DNA of 64,000 nt from Rhodoferax sp. (GCF_028715765.1 NZ_JAQURE010000001.1:62001-126000), one strand, 5' to 3'. Shown: positions 27,994 to 38,564, counted from the stretch's first letter. A program made the numbers and translations. The notes: generated by a model from the sequence alone, not told the origin.

Positions 27994-30044
27994 CTAACCC
28001 TTTGCTTTCTTTTGACGACCTGCCGCTGTTTGACCAAATCCGTGCCGAGCATGTGGCGCCTGCCATGGCGCAGCTGCTCGCTCAGGCCAACACCGCCCTG
28101 GAAACCGTGACTGCGCCCGAGTTTGAAGCCCGCTGGAATGCAGTGGCCACCGTGTTGGATGTAGCGGTAGAGCGTTTGTCCCGCGCCTGGGGCACGGTGA
28201 GCCACCTCAACAGCGTGCTTGATACGCCTGAACTGCGCGCCGCCTTCAATGCAGCCCTGCCTATGGTCACCGAGTTTTACACCCGACTCGGCGCAGACGA
28301 GCGCCTGTATGCCAAATACCGCACCATTGACCCCGCCAGTTTGAACGCCGAGCAGCAACAAGCCCTAAAAAACGCGTTGCGTAACTTTGTCTTAGGCGGC
28401 GCTGACCTGAAAGGCGCTGACCGAGACCGCTTTGCCGCCATTGCCGAGCGCCAAGCGGCGTTAAGCCAAAAATTCAGTGAAAACGCCTTGGATGCCACCG
28501 ATGCCTTTGCCTACACGGCATCGCTTGAAGAGCTTGATGGCTTACCTGACGACGTGATACAAGCCGCCCGCAGTGCGGCCCAAGCCGATGGGCTAGAGGG
28601 CTACAAACTCACCTTGAAAATGCCTTGCTACCTGCCGGTGATGCAATTCGCCCGCAGCAGCGCCTTGCGCCAAAAGCTCTACACCGCCTACGTCACCCGT
28701 GCCTCAGACCAAGCCCAGGGAGCGGGTGCTGCGTTTGACAACAGCGCCATCATCCACGAGCTGCTGGCGTTGCGCCAAGAAGAAGCCAAGCTACTGGGGT
28801 TTGCACATTTTGGTGCCCTTTCGGTAGCGCCCAAAATGGCTGAATCAGCCCAACAAGTGCTCGATTTTTTGCGCGACCTGGCCCAGCGTGCGCGCCCATT
28901 TGCCGAAAAAGACCTGGCCGACCTGCGCACTTTTGCGGCCGAACATTTAGCCCTGACTGACCCCCAAGCCTGGGACTGGCCTTACATCAGCGAAAAGCTC
29001 AAAGAAACGCGTTACGCCTTCAACGAGCAAGAAGTCAAACCCTACTTTCCCTTGCCCAAGGTGTTGGCCGGGTTGTTCAAAATTGTTGAAACCTTGTTTG
29101 AGGTGCGCATCCGTGAAGACCATGCCCCGGTGTGGCACGAGTCGGTGCGGTTTTTCCGCATTGAACGTGCCAACGCGACGGGTGCGCTTGAACTGCTGGG
29201 TCAGTTTTACCTTGACCCGCAAGCCCGCAGCGGCAAGCGCGGTGGTGCCTGGATGGACGATGTGCGCAGCCGCTGGCTCCGCCCAGACACCCAGCAACTG
29301 CAAACACCAGTGGCACATTTGGTTTGCAACTTTGCCAGCGGTGTCGATGGCAAACCGGCGTTGCTGACCCATGACGACGTCACCACCCTGTTTCACGAAT
29401 TTGGCCATGGCCTGCAACACATGCTGACGCAAGTCAACGAAAGAGATGTCTCAGGCATCAGTGGCATTGAGTGGGATGCAGTCGAGTTGCCCAGCCAGTT
29501 CATGGAAAATTTCTGCTGGGAATGGAGTGTGCTCAGTCACATGACCGCCCATGTCGACACCGGCCTGCCGCTGCCCCGCGCCTTGTTTGACAAAATGCTG
29601 GCTGCCAAAAACTTCCAAAGCGGCATGCAGACCCTGCGACAAATTGAGTTTTCGCTGTTTGACATGCTGCTGCACACCGCACATGACCCAGATCAGGACA
29701 TCATGCCTTTACTGACCCAGGTGCGCGCTGAAGTGGCGGTGTTGCAACCGCCTGCCTGGTCGCGCACGGCGCACACCTTCAGCCATATTTTTGCCGGTGG
29801 CTACGCGGCGGGCTACTACAGCTACAAATGGGCAGAAGTGCTCAGCAGCGATGCCTACGCTGCATTTGAAGAAACAGTGGGTGCAGATGGCACACCCAAT
29901 GTGCACACTGGCCAACAATTTCGCCAAGCCATTTTGGAGTCGGGTGGCAGCCGCCCTGCTATGGCATCGTTCAAAGCATTTCGGGGGCGCGAGCCAGCCC
30001 TTGACGCACTGTTGCGGCATCAGGGCATGGCTGAAAGCGTGTAG
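27990..30044 (+). CDS. prlC: M3 family oligopeptidase A
   Basis: [14 protein letters not shown] (HEXXH), [23 protein letters not shown]. Confidence 0.94.
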   Translation: MTNPLLSFDDLPLFDQIRAEHVAPAMAQLLAQANTALETVTAPEFEARWNAVATVLDVAVERLSRAWGTVSHLNSVLDTPELRAAFNAALPMVTEFYTRLGADERLYAKYRTIDPASLNAEQQQALKNALRNFVLGGADLKGADRDRFAAIAERQAALSQKFSENALDATDAFAYTASLEELDGLPDDVIQAARSAAQADGLEGYKLTLKMPCYLPVMQFARSSALRQKLYTAYVTRASDQAQGAGAAFDNSAIIHELLALRQEEAKLLGFAHFGALSVAPKMAESAQQVLDFLRDLAQRARPFAEKDLADLRTFAAEHLALTDPQAWDWPYISEKLKETRYAFNEQEVKPYFPLPKVLAGLFKIVETLFEVRIREDHAPVWHESVRFFRIERANATGALELLGQFYLDPQARSGKRGGAWMDDVRSRWLRPDTQQLQTPVAHLVCNFASGVDGKPALLTHDDVTTLFHEFGHGLQHMLTQVNERDVSGISGIEWDAVELPSQFMENFCWEWSVLSHMTAHVDTGLPLPRALFDKMLAAKNFQSGMQTLRQIEFSLFDMLLHTAHDPDQDIMPLLTQVRAEVAVLQPPAWSRTAHTFSHIFAGGYAAGYYSYKWAEVLSSDAYAAFEETVGADGTPNVHTGQQFRQAILESGGSRPAMASFKAFRGREPALDALLRHQGMAESV

Positions 30045-30056
30045 CGGAGCAAGCTC

Positions 30057-30755
30057 ATGGCAGACCAGTCTTTCATGACGCCTCTTGCATGTTTTAAACC
30101 CACGTCATCACTTGCCAGATGGCGTTGGGGTGCTTGCGTGGCACTGTTTGTGGTCAGTGCCGTGGTTCAGGCACAGACGGTCTACCGCATCACAGGGCCA
30201 GACGGCCGCGTCACGTTTTCAGACAAACCGGCCTTGTCTGGCGCAGCTAAAGTTGCACCGCTGGCAGGTGTTGCCAACACACCAACGGATCCCGCCGTGC
30301 CTTTGCCGTTTGAATTGCGCCAAGTGGTCAGCAAGTTTCCAGTCACGCTTTACACCAGCAGCAATTGCGCCCCGTGCGACAGTGGCCGCAGCCTGTTGCA
30401 AATGCGCGGTGTGCCGTTCAATGAAAAAACAGTCACCACTGCCCAAGATGCTGATGCTCTGAAAAATTTGAGTGGCGCCACCTCCCTGCCCTTTTTAACG
30501 CTTGGCACGCAGCATGTGGCGGGGTTTTCCAGCAGCGAATGGACCACCTACCTCAACGCAGCAGGCTACCCCGCGCAAAACAAACTACCAGCCAGTTACC
30601 GAGCGCCTGCGGCTAGCCCGCTGGTTGCTTTGCCCAAACCAGCGCCACGCGAAGAGCCAGCAGCCACCCCGAACGCAGTTGCTCAGCCAAAACCAGCCAA
30701 GTCCGCACCGGTATCCTCCCATAACCCCAACAACCCGGCTGGCATTCAGTTCTAA
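30057..30755 (+). CDS. DUF4124 + glutaredoxin-like protein, exported
   Basis: TVYRITGPDGRVTFSDKP (DUF4124), LYTSSNCAPCDSGRSLLQMRGVPFNEKTV glutaredoxin CxxC. Confidence 0.8.
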   Translation: MADQSFMTPLACFKPTSSLARWRWGACVALFVVSAVVQAQTVYRITGPDGRVTFSDKPALSGAAKVAPLAGVANTPTDPAVPLPFELRQVVSKFPVTLYTSSNCAPCDSGRSLLQMRGVPFNEKTVTTAQDADALKNLSGATSLPFLTLGTQHVAGFSSSEWTTYLNAAGYPAQNKLPASYRAPAASPLVALPKPAPREEPAATPNAVAQPKPAKSAPVSSHNPNNPAGIQF

Positions 30756-30763
30756 ATCGCATC

Positions 30764-31600
30764 ATGCCGCTGCAAAACGCCACAACCAGTGCCCGCGATG
30801 CCGAAGGCAAAAACGGCGTTCAATCGTTAGAGATTGGCATGACCATCTTGCGCGCCATCAGCACCGGACACCGTGCCATGATGCTCAAAGACATTGCCGC
30901 CGCCGCTGACATGCCAGCCTCTAAAGTGCACCGCTACATTGTCAGCTTGGTGCGCTCAGGTCTGGTTGAACAAGACCCCATGACTTCACGCTATGACCTG
31001 GGGCCCTTTGCCTTGAGTTTGGGGCTGGTGGCGGTAGACCGGCTAGACCGCGTGCAGTTGGGCTTGCTGGCCATTGCGGATTTGCGTGACGACATCAACC
31101 AAACCACTGCGCTAGCGGTTTGGAGTGACAACGGGCCCGTCATCATTCGATCACTGCGGCCGTATCGCCCCATCACCGTGAATGTGGTCACAGGCACAGC
31201 CTTACAGTTGCTCACCTCAGCGAGTGGTCGGGTGTTTGCCGCAGGTTTGCCAAGCAACATCACCGATGCCTTGATCGGGCGCGAACGCGCCACTCTTTCA
31301 CTTTCGCAAGAGTTGCAAACCCAATCTGGCATAGATGCCATGCTTGATCAGGTGCGTCGTGACGGCGTTTCAATCGTGAGCGATTACCACCTGGTGCCAG
31401 GGGTTGCCGCTGCAGCTGCACCAGTGTTCAACTTCAAGCATGAACTCACACTTTCTGTGTTGGCCATTGGGGTCAAAGGCATGATTGATCTTGCCCCTGA
31501 AGGCAAGGTTATCACAGCCTTGAAACGCTGCGCTGCAGGCTTGTCAGAGCGTTTGGGGCACGTCAGTGGCGGTTCTTTCAAAGCCCATTCCCAGCCCTAA
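30764..31600 (+). CDS. IclR family transcriptional regulator
   Basis: LEIGMTILRAISTGHRAMMLKDIAAAADMPASKVHRYIVSLVRSGLVEQD. Confidence 0.9.
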   Translation: MPLQNATTSARDAEGKNGVQSLEIGMTILRAISTGHRAMMLKDIAAAADMPASKVHRYIVSLVRSGLVEQDPMTSRYDLGPFALSLGLVAVDRLDRVQLGLLAIADLRDDINQTTALAVWSDNGPVIIRSLRPYRPITVNVVTGTALQLLTSASGRVFAAGLPSNITDALIGRERATLSLSQELQTQSGIDAMLDQVRRDGVSIVSDYHLVPGVAAAAAPVFNFKHELTLSVLAIGVKGMIDLAPEGKVITALKRCAAGLSERLGHVSGGSFKAHSQP

Positions 31601-31745
31601 CTCACTCCTGGCCTAGCAGCCTGGTTCACCCAATGGGTGGCCGCTGATGCTGCTGCTTGTCTTGGCATCGTGATGCATTCACTGATGCGCACCATCTTTT
31701 AGCAATCGCATGAATGCCGCTTGGCATTCTTTTTCTTTATAAAAT

Positions 31746-31773
31746 TTTCAGAATCAATTCCATATTTCAGAAT
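31746..31773. promoter_or_regulatory. Direct repeat TTTCAGAAT x2, 19 bp apart, upstream of livH operon; candidate regulator site
   Basis: 31746-31754 and 31765-31773, with GAATCAATTC palindrome between. Confidence 0.3.
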
Positions 31774-31832
31774 TTGACACAAAATCAGGACTATACTTTC
31801 TACACAAACCACCTCACAACAGGAGACAAGCC

Positions 31833-31889
31833 ATGTTGATGTGTCAAAAATTAGGTCTGAGTTTGCAAATGAATAGCGGGAGCCTCTGA
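31833..31889 (+). CDS. Possible 18-aa leader peptide MLMCQKLGLSLQMNSGSL, translationally coupled to livH
   Basis: AGGAGACA ribosome-binding site, stop TGA overlaps livH ATG (TGATG). Confidence 0.35.
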   Translation: MLMCQKLGLSLQMNSGSL

Positions 31890-32764
31890 TGCTGGCCGAA
31901 TTTCTGCAGTTTTTGTTTTCCGGCATCACCGTGGGTGCCACTTACGCGCTGGCCGCTTTGGGTTTCACGCTGATCTACAACGCCAGCAACGTCATCAACT
32001 TTGCCCAGGGTGAGTTCATCATGCTCGGTGGCATGCTGGCGGTGTATTTTTCGCAAGCCGGTCTGCCCTTGCCTGTAGCCCTGGTGCTGGCGATTTTGGT
32101 GCCAGCCATCGTGGGTGTGGTGCTTGAGAAGCTGGCGATTGAACCGGTCAAAGGGGCCGAGCCGGTCACGCTGATCATCATCACCATCGGTGCGTCGCTG
32201 GTGATTCGCGGCCTGATTCAGGTCTGGCTGGGCAAAAACACCTTCAGCCTGCCGGCGTTCTCGGGCGATGTGCCGCTGCACATTCTGGGTGCCACGCTGA
32301 TGCCGCAAAGCCTGTGGGTGCTGGGTGTGACCGCCATCGTGGTGGTGGCGTTGTGGTACTTTTTTAACCGCACGCTGCACGGCAAGGCGATGCTGGCCAC
32401 CTCATTCAACCGGGTGGCGGCCGAGCTGGTGGGCATCAACACCAACTGGGTGCTGTTTTTGAGCTTTGCCCTGTCGGCGGCGCTGGGCGCGCTGGGCGGC
32501 ATTCTGGTGACGCCGCTCACGCTGACGTCTTATGACGTGGGCATCATGCTCGGGCTCAAAGGTTTTGTGGCCGCCGTGGTGGGTGGTTTGGGCAACGGGC
32601 TGGGTGCCGTGCTGGGCGGCTTGCTGGTGGGCATTCTGGAAGCCATGGGCGCGGGCTACATCTCTTCTGCCTACAAGGATGCCATGCCGTTTGTGCTGAT
32701 CCTGTTGATTCTGTTCTTCATGCCGCGCGGCCTGTTTGGCGGCACATCCACCGAGCGGGTCTGA
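31889..32764 (+). CDS. Branched-chain-type ABC transporter permease LivH family
   Basis: GITVGATYALAALGFTLIYNASNVINFAQGEFIMLGG. Confidence 0.94.
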   Translation: MLAEFLQFLFSGITVGATYALAALGFTLIYNASNVINFAQGEFIMLGGMLAVYFSQAGLPLPVALVLAILVPAIVGVVLEKLAIEPVKGAEPVTLIIITIGASLVIRGLIQVWLGKNTFSLPAFSGDVPLHILGATLMPQSLWVLGVTAIVVVALWYFFNRTLHGKAMLATSFNRVAAELVGINTNWVLFLSFALSAALGALGGILVTPLTLTSYDVGIMLGLKGFVAAVVGGLGNGLGAVLGGLLVGILEAMGAGYISSAYKDAMPFVLILLILFFMPRGLFGGTSTERV

Positions 32765-32766
32765 GC

Positions 32767-33699
32767 ATGTCAAAGCATCCTTATCTGGGCCTGTACCTCA
32801 TCATGGCGGTGCTGCTGGTGCTGCCCTTTGTGTTGCCCAACAGCTTTTATGTCGACCTGGCGATTCGCATGGCGATCAACGCCGTGATTGTGCTGGGCCT
32901 GAACTTGCTGATTGGTTTTGCCGGTCAGATCAGCCTGGGGCATGCGGGTTTTCTGGGCATTGGCGCCTATGCCAGCGCCGCGTTGCCGACCCATTTTGGC
33001 TGGCACCCGCTGCTGGCCCTGGTGGCCGGGGCAGCAGCGGCCGGGCTGTTGGCGGCCATGGTGGCGCGGCCCATTTTCAAGCTCAAAGGGCATTACCTGG
33101 CCATGGCCACGCTCGGCCTGGGCATCATCATCAACATTGTGCTGCGCACCGAGGCGCAGTGGACCGGCGGGCCCGACGGCATGCCGGTGCCCGCCATGAG
33201 CCTGGCCGGGTTCGAGATGTCGGGTGACACACACTGGTACTGGATGGTGGCCTTGCTGCTGTCGGTGAGCGTCTGGGCCTCGCTGAACCTGATCAATTCG
33301 CCGTTTGGCCGGGCCTTGCGCGCCTTGCATGGCAGTGAGGTGGCCTCCAGGGTGGTGGGTGTGGATGTGGTGCGCTACAAGGTGGCCATTTTTGTGCTCT
33401 CAGCCGTGTTTGCCAGCATCATGGGCAGCGTCACGGCGCACTACGTGGGTTTTGTCACGCCAAATCTGGCCGACTTCTTTCACTCCATTGAGCTGGTCAC
33501 CATGGTGGTGATTGGCGGCATGGCCTCGGTCTATGGCTCGGTGCTGGGTGCCGTGTTACTGACCGCGTTGCCACAAGCCCTGACCTCGTTCGAAGGCTGG
33601 GAAACCGTGGCTTTTGGCGGCATTTTGATGCTCAGCATGATCTTCATGCCCAAGGGCCTGGTGCCCACCCTTGCCGCCAAATTTGGACGGGGAGACTGA
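32767..33699 (+). CDS. Branched-chain-type ABC transporter permease LivM family
   Basis: LNLLIGFAGQISLGHAGFLGIGAYASA. Confidence 0.94.
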   Translation: MSKHPYLGLYLIMAVLLVLPFVLPNSFYVDLAIRMAINAVIVLGLNLLIGFAGQISLGHAGFLGIGAYASAALPTHFGWHPLLALVAGAAAAGLLAAMVARPIFKLKGHYLAMATLGLGIIINIVLRTEAQWTGGPDGMPVPAMSLAGFEMSGDTHWYWMVALLLSVSVWASLNLINSPFGRALRALHGSEVASRVVGVDVVRYKVAIFVLSAVFASIMGSVTAHYVGFVTPNLADFFHSIELVTMVVIGGMASVYGSVLGAVLLTALPQALTSFEGWETVAFGGILMLSMIFMPKGLVPTLAAKFGRGD

Positions 33700-33701
33700 G
33701 C

Positions 33702-34463
33702 ATGGCCCTGCTTGAAGTCAAAGACCTCTCCATCCATTTCGGGGGTGTCAAGGCGGTGCAAAACGTTTCGTTCAGCATTGATGCCGGCATGGTGTACGCC
33801 GTGATTGGCCCCAACGGCGCGGGCAAGACCACGCTGTTCAACCTGATCACCGGCATTTACACCCCGACCACCGGAACCATCACGCTCGACGGCGAAGCCA
33901 TCGGCGGCAAGTCGCCCGACGAGCTGGCCCGCCGTGGGGTAGCGCGCACCTTTCAAAACCTGCAGATATGCATGAACATGAGCGCCATTGAGAACGTCAT
34001 GGTGGGTGCCCACCTGCGGCTCGACCGCAACCTGTTCAAGGCCGCGCTGCGCTGGCCCTCGATCAAACAGCGCGACCGCGAGTTGCACACCGAAGCCGCC
34101 GAGCTGATGTCTTTTGTCGGGCTGGAAAGCTACGTCAACGCACGCGCCGACTGCATGCCCTATGGCGCATTGAAGCGGCTGGAGATTGCCCGCGCCCTGG
34201 CCATGAAGCCGCGCCTGATTTTTCTGGACGAACCCGCCGCCGGGTTGAACCCCAAGGAAACCATTGAAGTGGACCAACTGGTGCGCAAGGTGGCCGACTC
34301 GGGTGTGACGGTGGTGCTGGTGGAACACGACATGAAGATGGTGATGAACCTCTCCGAGCGCATCCTGGTGCTGGACTACGGCAAAAAATTGACCGAAGGC
34401 AGCGCCATGGACGTGCGCAACAACCCTGATGTGATCGCCGCCTACCTGGGCGCTCACGCCTGA
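33702..34463 (+). CDS. ABC transporter ATP-binding protein LivG family
   Basis: GPNGAGKTTLFNLITGIYTPTTG, RTFQNLQICMNMSAIENVMVG. Confidence 0.94.
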   Translation: MALLEVKDLSIHFGGVKAVQNVSFSIDAGMVYAVIGPNGAGKTTLFNLITGIYTPTTGTITLDGEAIGGKSPDELARRGVARTFQNLQICMNMSAIENVMVGAHLRLDRNLFKAALRWPSIKQRDRELHTEAAELMSFVGLESYVNARADCMPYGALKRLEIARALAMKPRLIFLDEPAAGLNPKETIEVDQLVRKVADSGVTVVLVEHDMKMVMNLSERILVLDYGKKLTEGSAMDVRNNPDVIAAYLGAHA

Positions 34464-34485
34464 GCCGCGACTGAAAGACCCACCC

Positions 34486-35799
34486 ATGGACGCACTGCGC
34501 ATCATCAGCGAAGACCACAACAACCTGTGGCGTCTGGCCACGGCGGTTGACCAGCTGGCCACTGACATGGAAGGCGGCGCCCCCTTGGCGCACGACTTTT
34601 TCGAGTCGGTGTTCAACTACATCGACCAGTTTGTCGAGCGCTCACACCACCCCAAGGAAGACGACTATTTGTTTCGCCTGCTGCGCCAGCGCAGCCCCGA
34701 GTCTGTCGCCACGCTGGATGCGCTGCAGTTGCAACATGCCGAAGGCCCGGCGCGCCTGAGCGCCCTGCGCATTCAACTGGCCAGCGCACATGTCGGTCAA
34801 TTGCCACTGAGCGAGCTGGCCAGCGCCTTGCGCAGCTACACCGCCGGGCTCAAAGCCCACATCCTGATGGAAGAAAAGCAGGTGCTGCCGGTGGCGCGCA
34901 AAGTCTTGCTCAAAGAAGACTGGGCAAGCATCAACCAGGCTTTTCTGGACAACAAAGACCCGCTGTTTGGCGAGGTTGCACAAGCCGAGTTTCGCGACCT
35001 GTACCACCGCATCGTCAGCACGGCGCCCGAATCCATCGGTTTGGGTGGCCAAAGCGCCGGTCATTTGCCGACCCGCACTGTGGCGGCTTCAGAGGTGCTG
35101 CTGCGCGTGCAAGGCATGGAAAGCTGTTATGGCCGCATCAAGGCGCTCAAGGGCATCAGCCTGGAAGTGCGTCGGGGCGAAACCGTGGCGCTGGTAGGGG
35201 CCAACGGCGCGGGCAAAACCACCTTTTTGCGCACACTCTCAGGTGTGCAGCCCATGAGCGCGGGCCGCATTCATTTTGATGGCGACGACATCAGCGGCTT
35301 GCGCTCTGACAAACGCATGCGCCGTGGCATTTGCCAAAGCCCGGAAGGCCGCCAGGTGTTTGGCCCGCTGTCGATTGAAGACAACCTGGCGCTGGGGGCT
35401 TACACCCAGCCCAGGCACCAGGTGGCTGGCGATATGGAAAAGATTTTTGCCATGTTCCCGATCCTGAAAGAAAAACGCGCCCTGCCCGCCGGCACGCTCT
35501 CCGGCGGTCAGCAGCAAATGCTGGCGATTGGTCGGGCGCTGATGGGGCGACCGCGCCTGCTGCTGCTCGACGAGCCCAGCATGGGGCTGGCACCACTGCT
35601 GGTGCAAGAGGTGTTTGGGGTCATCAAAACCCTCAAAGCCCAAGGCATGACGATTTTGCTGGTGGAGCAAAACGCGCTGGCTGCGCTGGACATTGCCGAC
35701 CGGGGTTATGTGCTGGAAACCGGCAGCGTTACCTTGACGGGCACCGGCCAGGAACTCATCAACAACGAACAGGTGCGCGCCGCGTACCTGGGAATGTAA
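34486..35799 (+). CDS. Hemerythrin (HHE) domain fused to LivF-type ABC transporter ATP-binding protein
   Basis: N-term ISEDHNNLW...ERSHHPKEDDYLF...LQLQHAEG...LKAHILMEEKQVLP (His/Glu diiron set); C-term GANGAGKTTFLRTLSGVQP, LSGGQQQMLAIGRALMGRPRLLLLDEPSMGLAP; one 437-aa ORF. Confidence 0.92.
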   Translation: MDALRIISEDHNNLWRLATAVDQLATDMEGGAPLAHDFFESVFNYIDQFVERSHHPKEDDYLFRLLRQRSPESVATLDALQLQHAEGPARLSALRIQLASAHVGQLPLSELASALRSYTAGLKAHILMEEKQVLPVARKVLLKEDWASINQAFLDNKDPLFGEVAQAEFRDLYHRIVSTAPESIGLGGQSAGHLPTRTVAASEVLLRVQGMESCYGRIKALKGISLEVRRGETVALVGANGAGKTTFLRTLSGVQPMSAGRIHFDGDDISGLRSDKRMRRGICQSPEGRQVFGPLSIEDNLALGAYTQPRHQVAGDMEKIFAMFPILKEKRALPAGTLSGGQQQMLAIGRALMGRPRLLLLDEPSMGLAPLLVQEVFGVIKTLKAQGMTILLVEQNALAALDIADRGYVLETGSVTLTGTGQELINNEQVRAAYLGM

Positions 35800-35821
35800 A
35801 AAATTAACCTAAGGACAAGAC

Positions 35822-36787
35822 ATGACCAAAAAATTTGCCTCGCAAGCCGACCTCGAAGTCAAGAAGACCACCTTTGCCCGACTCTCCGAGCACTGCTGGG
35901 CCTACACCGCCGAGGGCGACCCCAACACCGGTGTCATCATCACAGACGATGCGGTGCTGATTTGTGACGCGCTGGCCACGCCGGTGATGGCGCAAAACCT
36001 GGTGGCCGAGATTCGCAAGATCACCAACAAGCCGATCAAATACGTGGTGCTGTCGCACTACCACGCGGTGCGGGTGCTGGGGGCTTCGGGCTACAAGGCA
36101 CACGGCATGCAGGAAATCATTGCCAGCCAGGGTACTTTGGACCTCATCAAAGAGCGTGGCGCACAAGACATGCAGTCTGAGTACGAACGCTTTCCGCGCC
36201 TGTTTGATGCCTTTGACTCGATCCCCGGCCTGACCTGGCCAACGCTCGTTTTTCAGGAGCAGCTCACGCTTTATCTAAGCGGGCTAGAGGTCAAAATCAT
36301 GCATATCGGCCCGGGCCACACCAAGGGCGACACGATTGTCTGGGTGCCCAGCGAAAAGGTGCTGTTCTCGGGTGACCTGCTGGAAGCCGATGCCGCCTGC
36401 TACACCGGCGACGCGCAGCTGGAAGAATGGCCCGCCACGCTGGATGCGCTGGCCGCACTCAAGCCAGAAAAAATCGTGCCCGGCCGTGGCCCGGCACTCG
36501 ACACCCCAGAGCGTGTGGCCGCCGGCCTGGCTTACACGCGGGACTTTGTCAGCACCTTGCTGGGTTCCGCCAAAGAAGCCGTGGCCCAGGGCATGAACCT
36601 GAAGCAAGCCATGGCGCATTGCCGCCAAGCCATGGACCCCAAGTTTGGCCAGGTCTTCATTTATGAACACTGCCTGCCGTTTGACGTGACCCGCGCCGTG
36701 GACGAGGCCAGCGGCATCAAACACCCGCGCATCTGGACGGCCGAGCGCGACAAGGAAATGTGGCACGGCCTGCAAGCCGCAGAGTAA
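35822..36787 (+). CDS. MBL-fold metallo-hydrolase
   Basis: YVVLSHYHAVRVLGASGY, HIGPGHTKGDTIVWVPSEKVLFSGDLL. Confidence 0.85.
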   Translation: MTKKFASQADLEVKKTTFARLSEHCWAYTAEGDPNTGVIITDDAVLICDALATPVMAQNLVAEIRKITNKPIKYVVLSHYHAVRVLGASGYKAHGMQEIIASQGTLDLIKERGAQDMQSEYERFPRLFDAFDSIPGLTWPTLVFQEQLTLYLSGLEVKIMHIGPGHTKGDTIVWVPSEKVLFSGDLLEADAACYTGDAQLEEWPATLDALAALKPEKIVPGRGPALDTPERVAAGLAYTRDFVSTLLGSAKEAVAQGMNLKQAMAHCRQAMDPKFGQVFIYEHCLPFDVTRAVDEASGIKHPRIWTAERDKEMWHGLQAAE

Positions 36788-36832
36788 GTCACACCTACAT
36801 CGGCACAAAAAAATTAACACCAGAGACCAGCC

Positions 36833-38554
36833 ATGTTGAGCACTTACCAGTATCCAAAATTTGACTACGTTCGCCCGCCCGAGCAAAGCGGGGAAAAGAA
36901 GAAGCGTTACCCGGTGGTGGTGGTGGGTGCCGGCCCGGTGGGTCTGGCGGCGGCTATCGAGCTGGCGCAGTCCGGCGTGCCGGTGGTGTTGCTCGACGAC
37001 GACGACACCGTGTCGGTGGGTTCGCGTGGTGTCTGTTACGCCAAGCGCACGCTTGAAGTGCTGGACCGCCTGGAGCTGGGCGAGCCGTGTATGGACAAGG
37101 GGGTGAGCTGGAACGTGGGGCGCACGTTTTTCCGCGAGCAAGAGGTGTACAACTTCAACCTGCTGCCGCAGCCCGACCACAAACGCCCCGGCATGATCAA
37201 CCTGCAGCAGTATTACCTGGAAGCGTTTGAGGTGAAACGCGCCCAGGAGCTGCCCAATCTGGAATTGCGCTTTAAAAACAAGGTGCTGTCGGTGGCACCG
37301 CAGGGCGACGGTGCGATGCTGCAAGTGGAAACGCCAGACGGTATTTATTCGCTGGAGACCGAATGGCTGGTGGTGGCCGATGGGGCGCGTTCCAACATCC
37401 GCCGCATGATGGCGCTGGACATTGAAGGCAAGATTTTCAAGGACCGCTTTTTGATTGCCGACGTGGTCATGAAGGCCGATTTTCCACATGAGCGCTGGTT
37501 CTGGTTTGACCCGCCGTTTCACCCTGGGCAGTCGGTGCTGCTGCACCGCCAGGCTGACAACGTGTACCGCATCGACTTTCAACTCGGTTGGGATGCCGAC
37601 CCGGAAGAAGAGAAGAAGCCTGAAAAAGTCATCCCCCGCATCAAGGCCATGCTCGGTGATGAGCGTGAGTTTGAGCTGGAATGGGTCAGCGTCTACACCT
37701 TTCAGTGCCGCCGCATGAACGCCTTCACGCACGGCCATGTGTTGTTTGTGGGCGATGCGGCGCACCAGGTGTCGCCGTTTGGCGCGCGCGGTGCCAACTC
37801 CGGCATTCAGGACACCGACAACCTGTGCTGGAAGCTTAAATTGGTGGTTGAAGGCAAAGCACCGCCCGATCTGCTGGCCACCTATTCGGAAGAACGGGTG
37901 TTTGCCGCGGAAGAAAACCTGCTCAACTCGACCCGCTCTACCGACTTCATCACACCCAAGAGCAAAACCTCGCTGATGTTTCGCAACGCGGTGCTGAGCC
38001 TGGCGCGCGACCATGCGTTTGCCCGTGCACTGGTTAATTCAGGGCGTTTGTCGGTGCCGAGTTACCTGACCGAATCACGCCTGAACACGCCCGATGACGA
38101 CCCTTTTGCCGGCGACATGGTGCCCGGTGCGCCGATGGACGATGCGCCCATGCGCGTGGCTGGACAGGATGTCTGGCTGCTGGACCAAGTGGGGCAGCGC
38201 TTTTGCCTGCTGGTGTATGTGAACGATCCGGCCAGCCTGAGCGTGGACTCCCTGGCGCAACTCAAAGGCTTGGCCAGTGCAGCGGTGGGGTCTGGCTCAG
38301 ATGGCGGTTCGCGTTCTGGCACGGGCGCTGCCCTTGCAGTTGACGTGGTACTGGTGTCGCCAGCCAAGGCGGCAACAGCCACCGGTTTGACGCTGTTGCA
38401 AGACCACACCGACCGTTTTGCCGAGCGCTTTGATGCGCAAGACGGCACCACTTACCTGATTCGCCCCGATCAGCATGTGGCCGCGCGCTGGCGTGTGTTT
38501 GATGCGGCTCAGGTCCAAGCCGCGCTGGCCCGTGCCACCTGCAACCAACACTGA
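36833..38554 (+). CDS. FAD-dependent aromatic hydroxylase (MhpA-like)
   Basis: VVVVGAGPVGLAAAIELAQSGVPVVLLDDDD, HVLFVGDAAHQVSPFGARGANSGIQDTDNLCWKL. Confidence 0.9.
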   Translation: MLSTYQYPKFDYVRPPEQSGEKKKRYPVVVVGAGPVGLAAAIELAQSGVPVVLLDDDDTVSVGSRGVCYAKRTLEVLDRLELGEPCMDKGVSWNVGRTFFREQEVYNFNLLPQPDHKRPGMINLQQYYLEAFEVKRAQELPNLELRFKNKVLSVAPQGDGAMLQVETPDGIYSLETEWLVVADGARSNIRRMMALDIEGKIFKDRFLIADVVMKADFPHERWFWFDPPFHPGQSVLLHRQADNVYRIDFQLGWDADPEEEKKPEKVIPRIKAMLGDEREFELEWVSVYTFQCRRMNAFTHGHVLFVGDAAHQVSPFGARGANSGIQDTDNLCWKLKLVVEGKAPPDLLATYSEERVFAAEENLLNSTRSTDFITPKSKTSLMFRNAVLSLARDHAFARALVNSGRLSVPSYLTESRLNTPDDDPFAGDMVPGAPMDDAPMRVAGQDVWLLDQVGQRFCLLVYVNDPASLSVDSLAQLKGLASAAVGSGSDGGSRSGTGAALAVDVVLVSPAKAATATGLTLLQDHTDRFAERFDAQDGTTYLIRPDQHVAARWRVFDAAQVQAALARATCNQH

Positions 38555-38564
38555 GGAACCCGCC

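Noticed and set aside
31774-31797. TTGACA ... TATACT as a promoter for the livH operon
   Set aside because: Spacer is only 12 bp, too short for a normal sigma70 promoter; boxes may be coincidental or belong to different signals.
36284-38014. 576-aa minus-strand ORF
   Set aside because: Antisense to the MBL hydrolase and FAD hydroxylase genes, whose protein motifs are unambiguous; treated as a shadow ORF.
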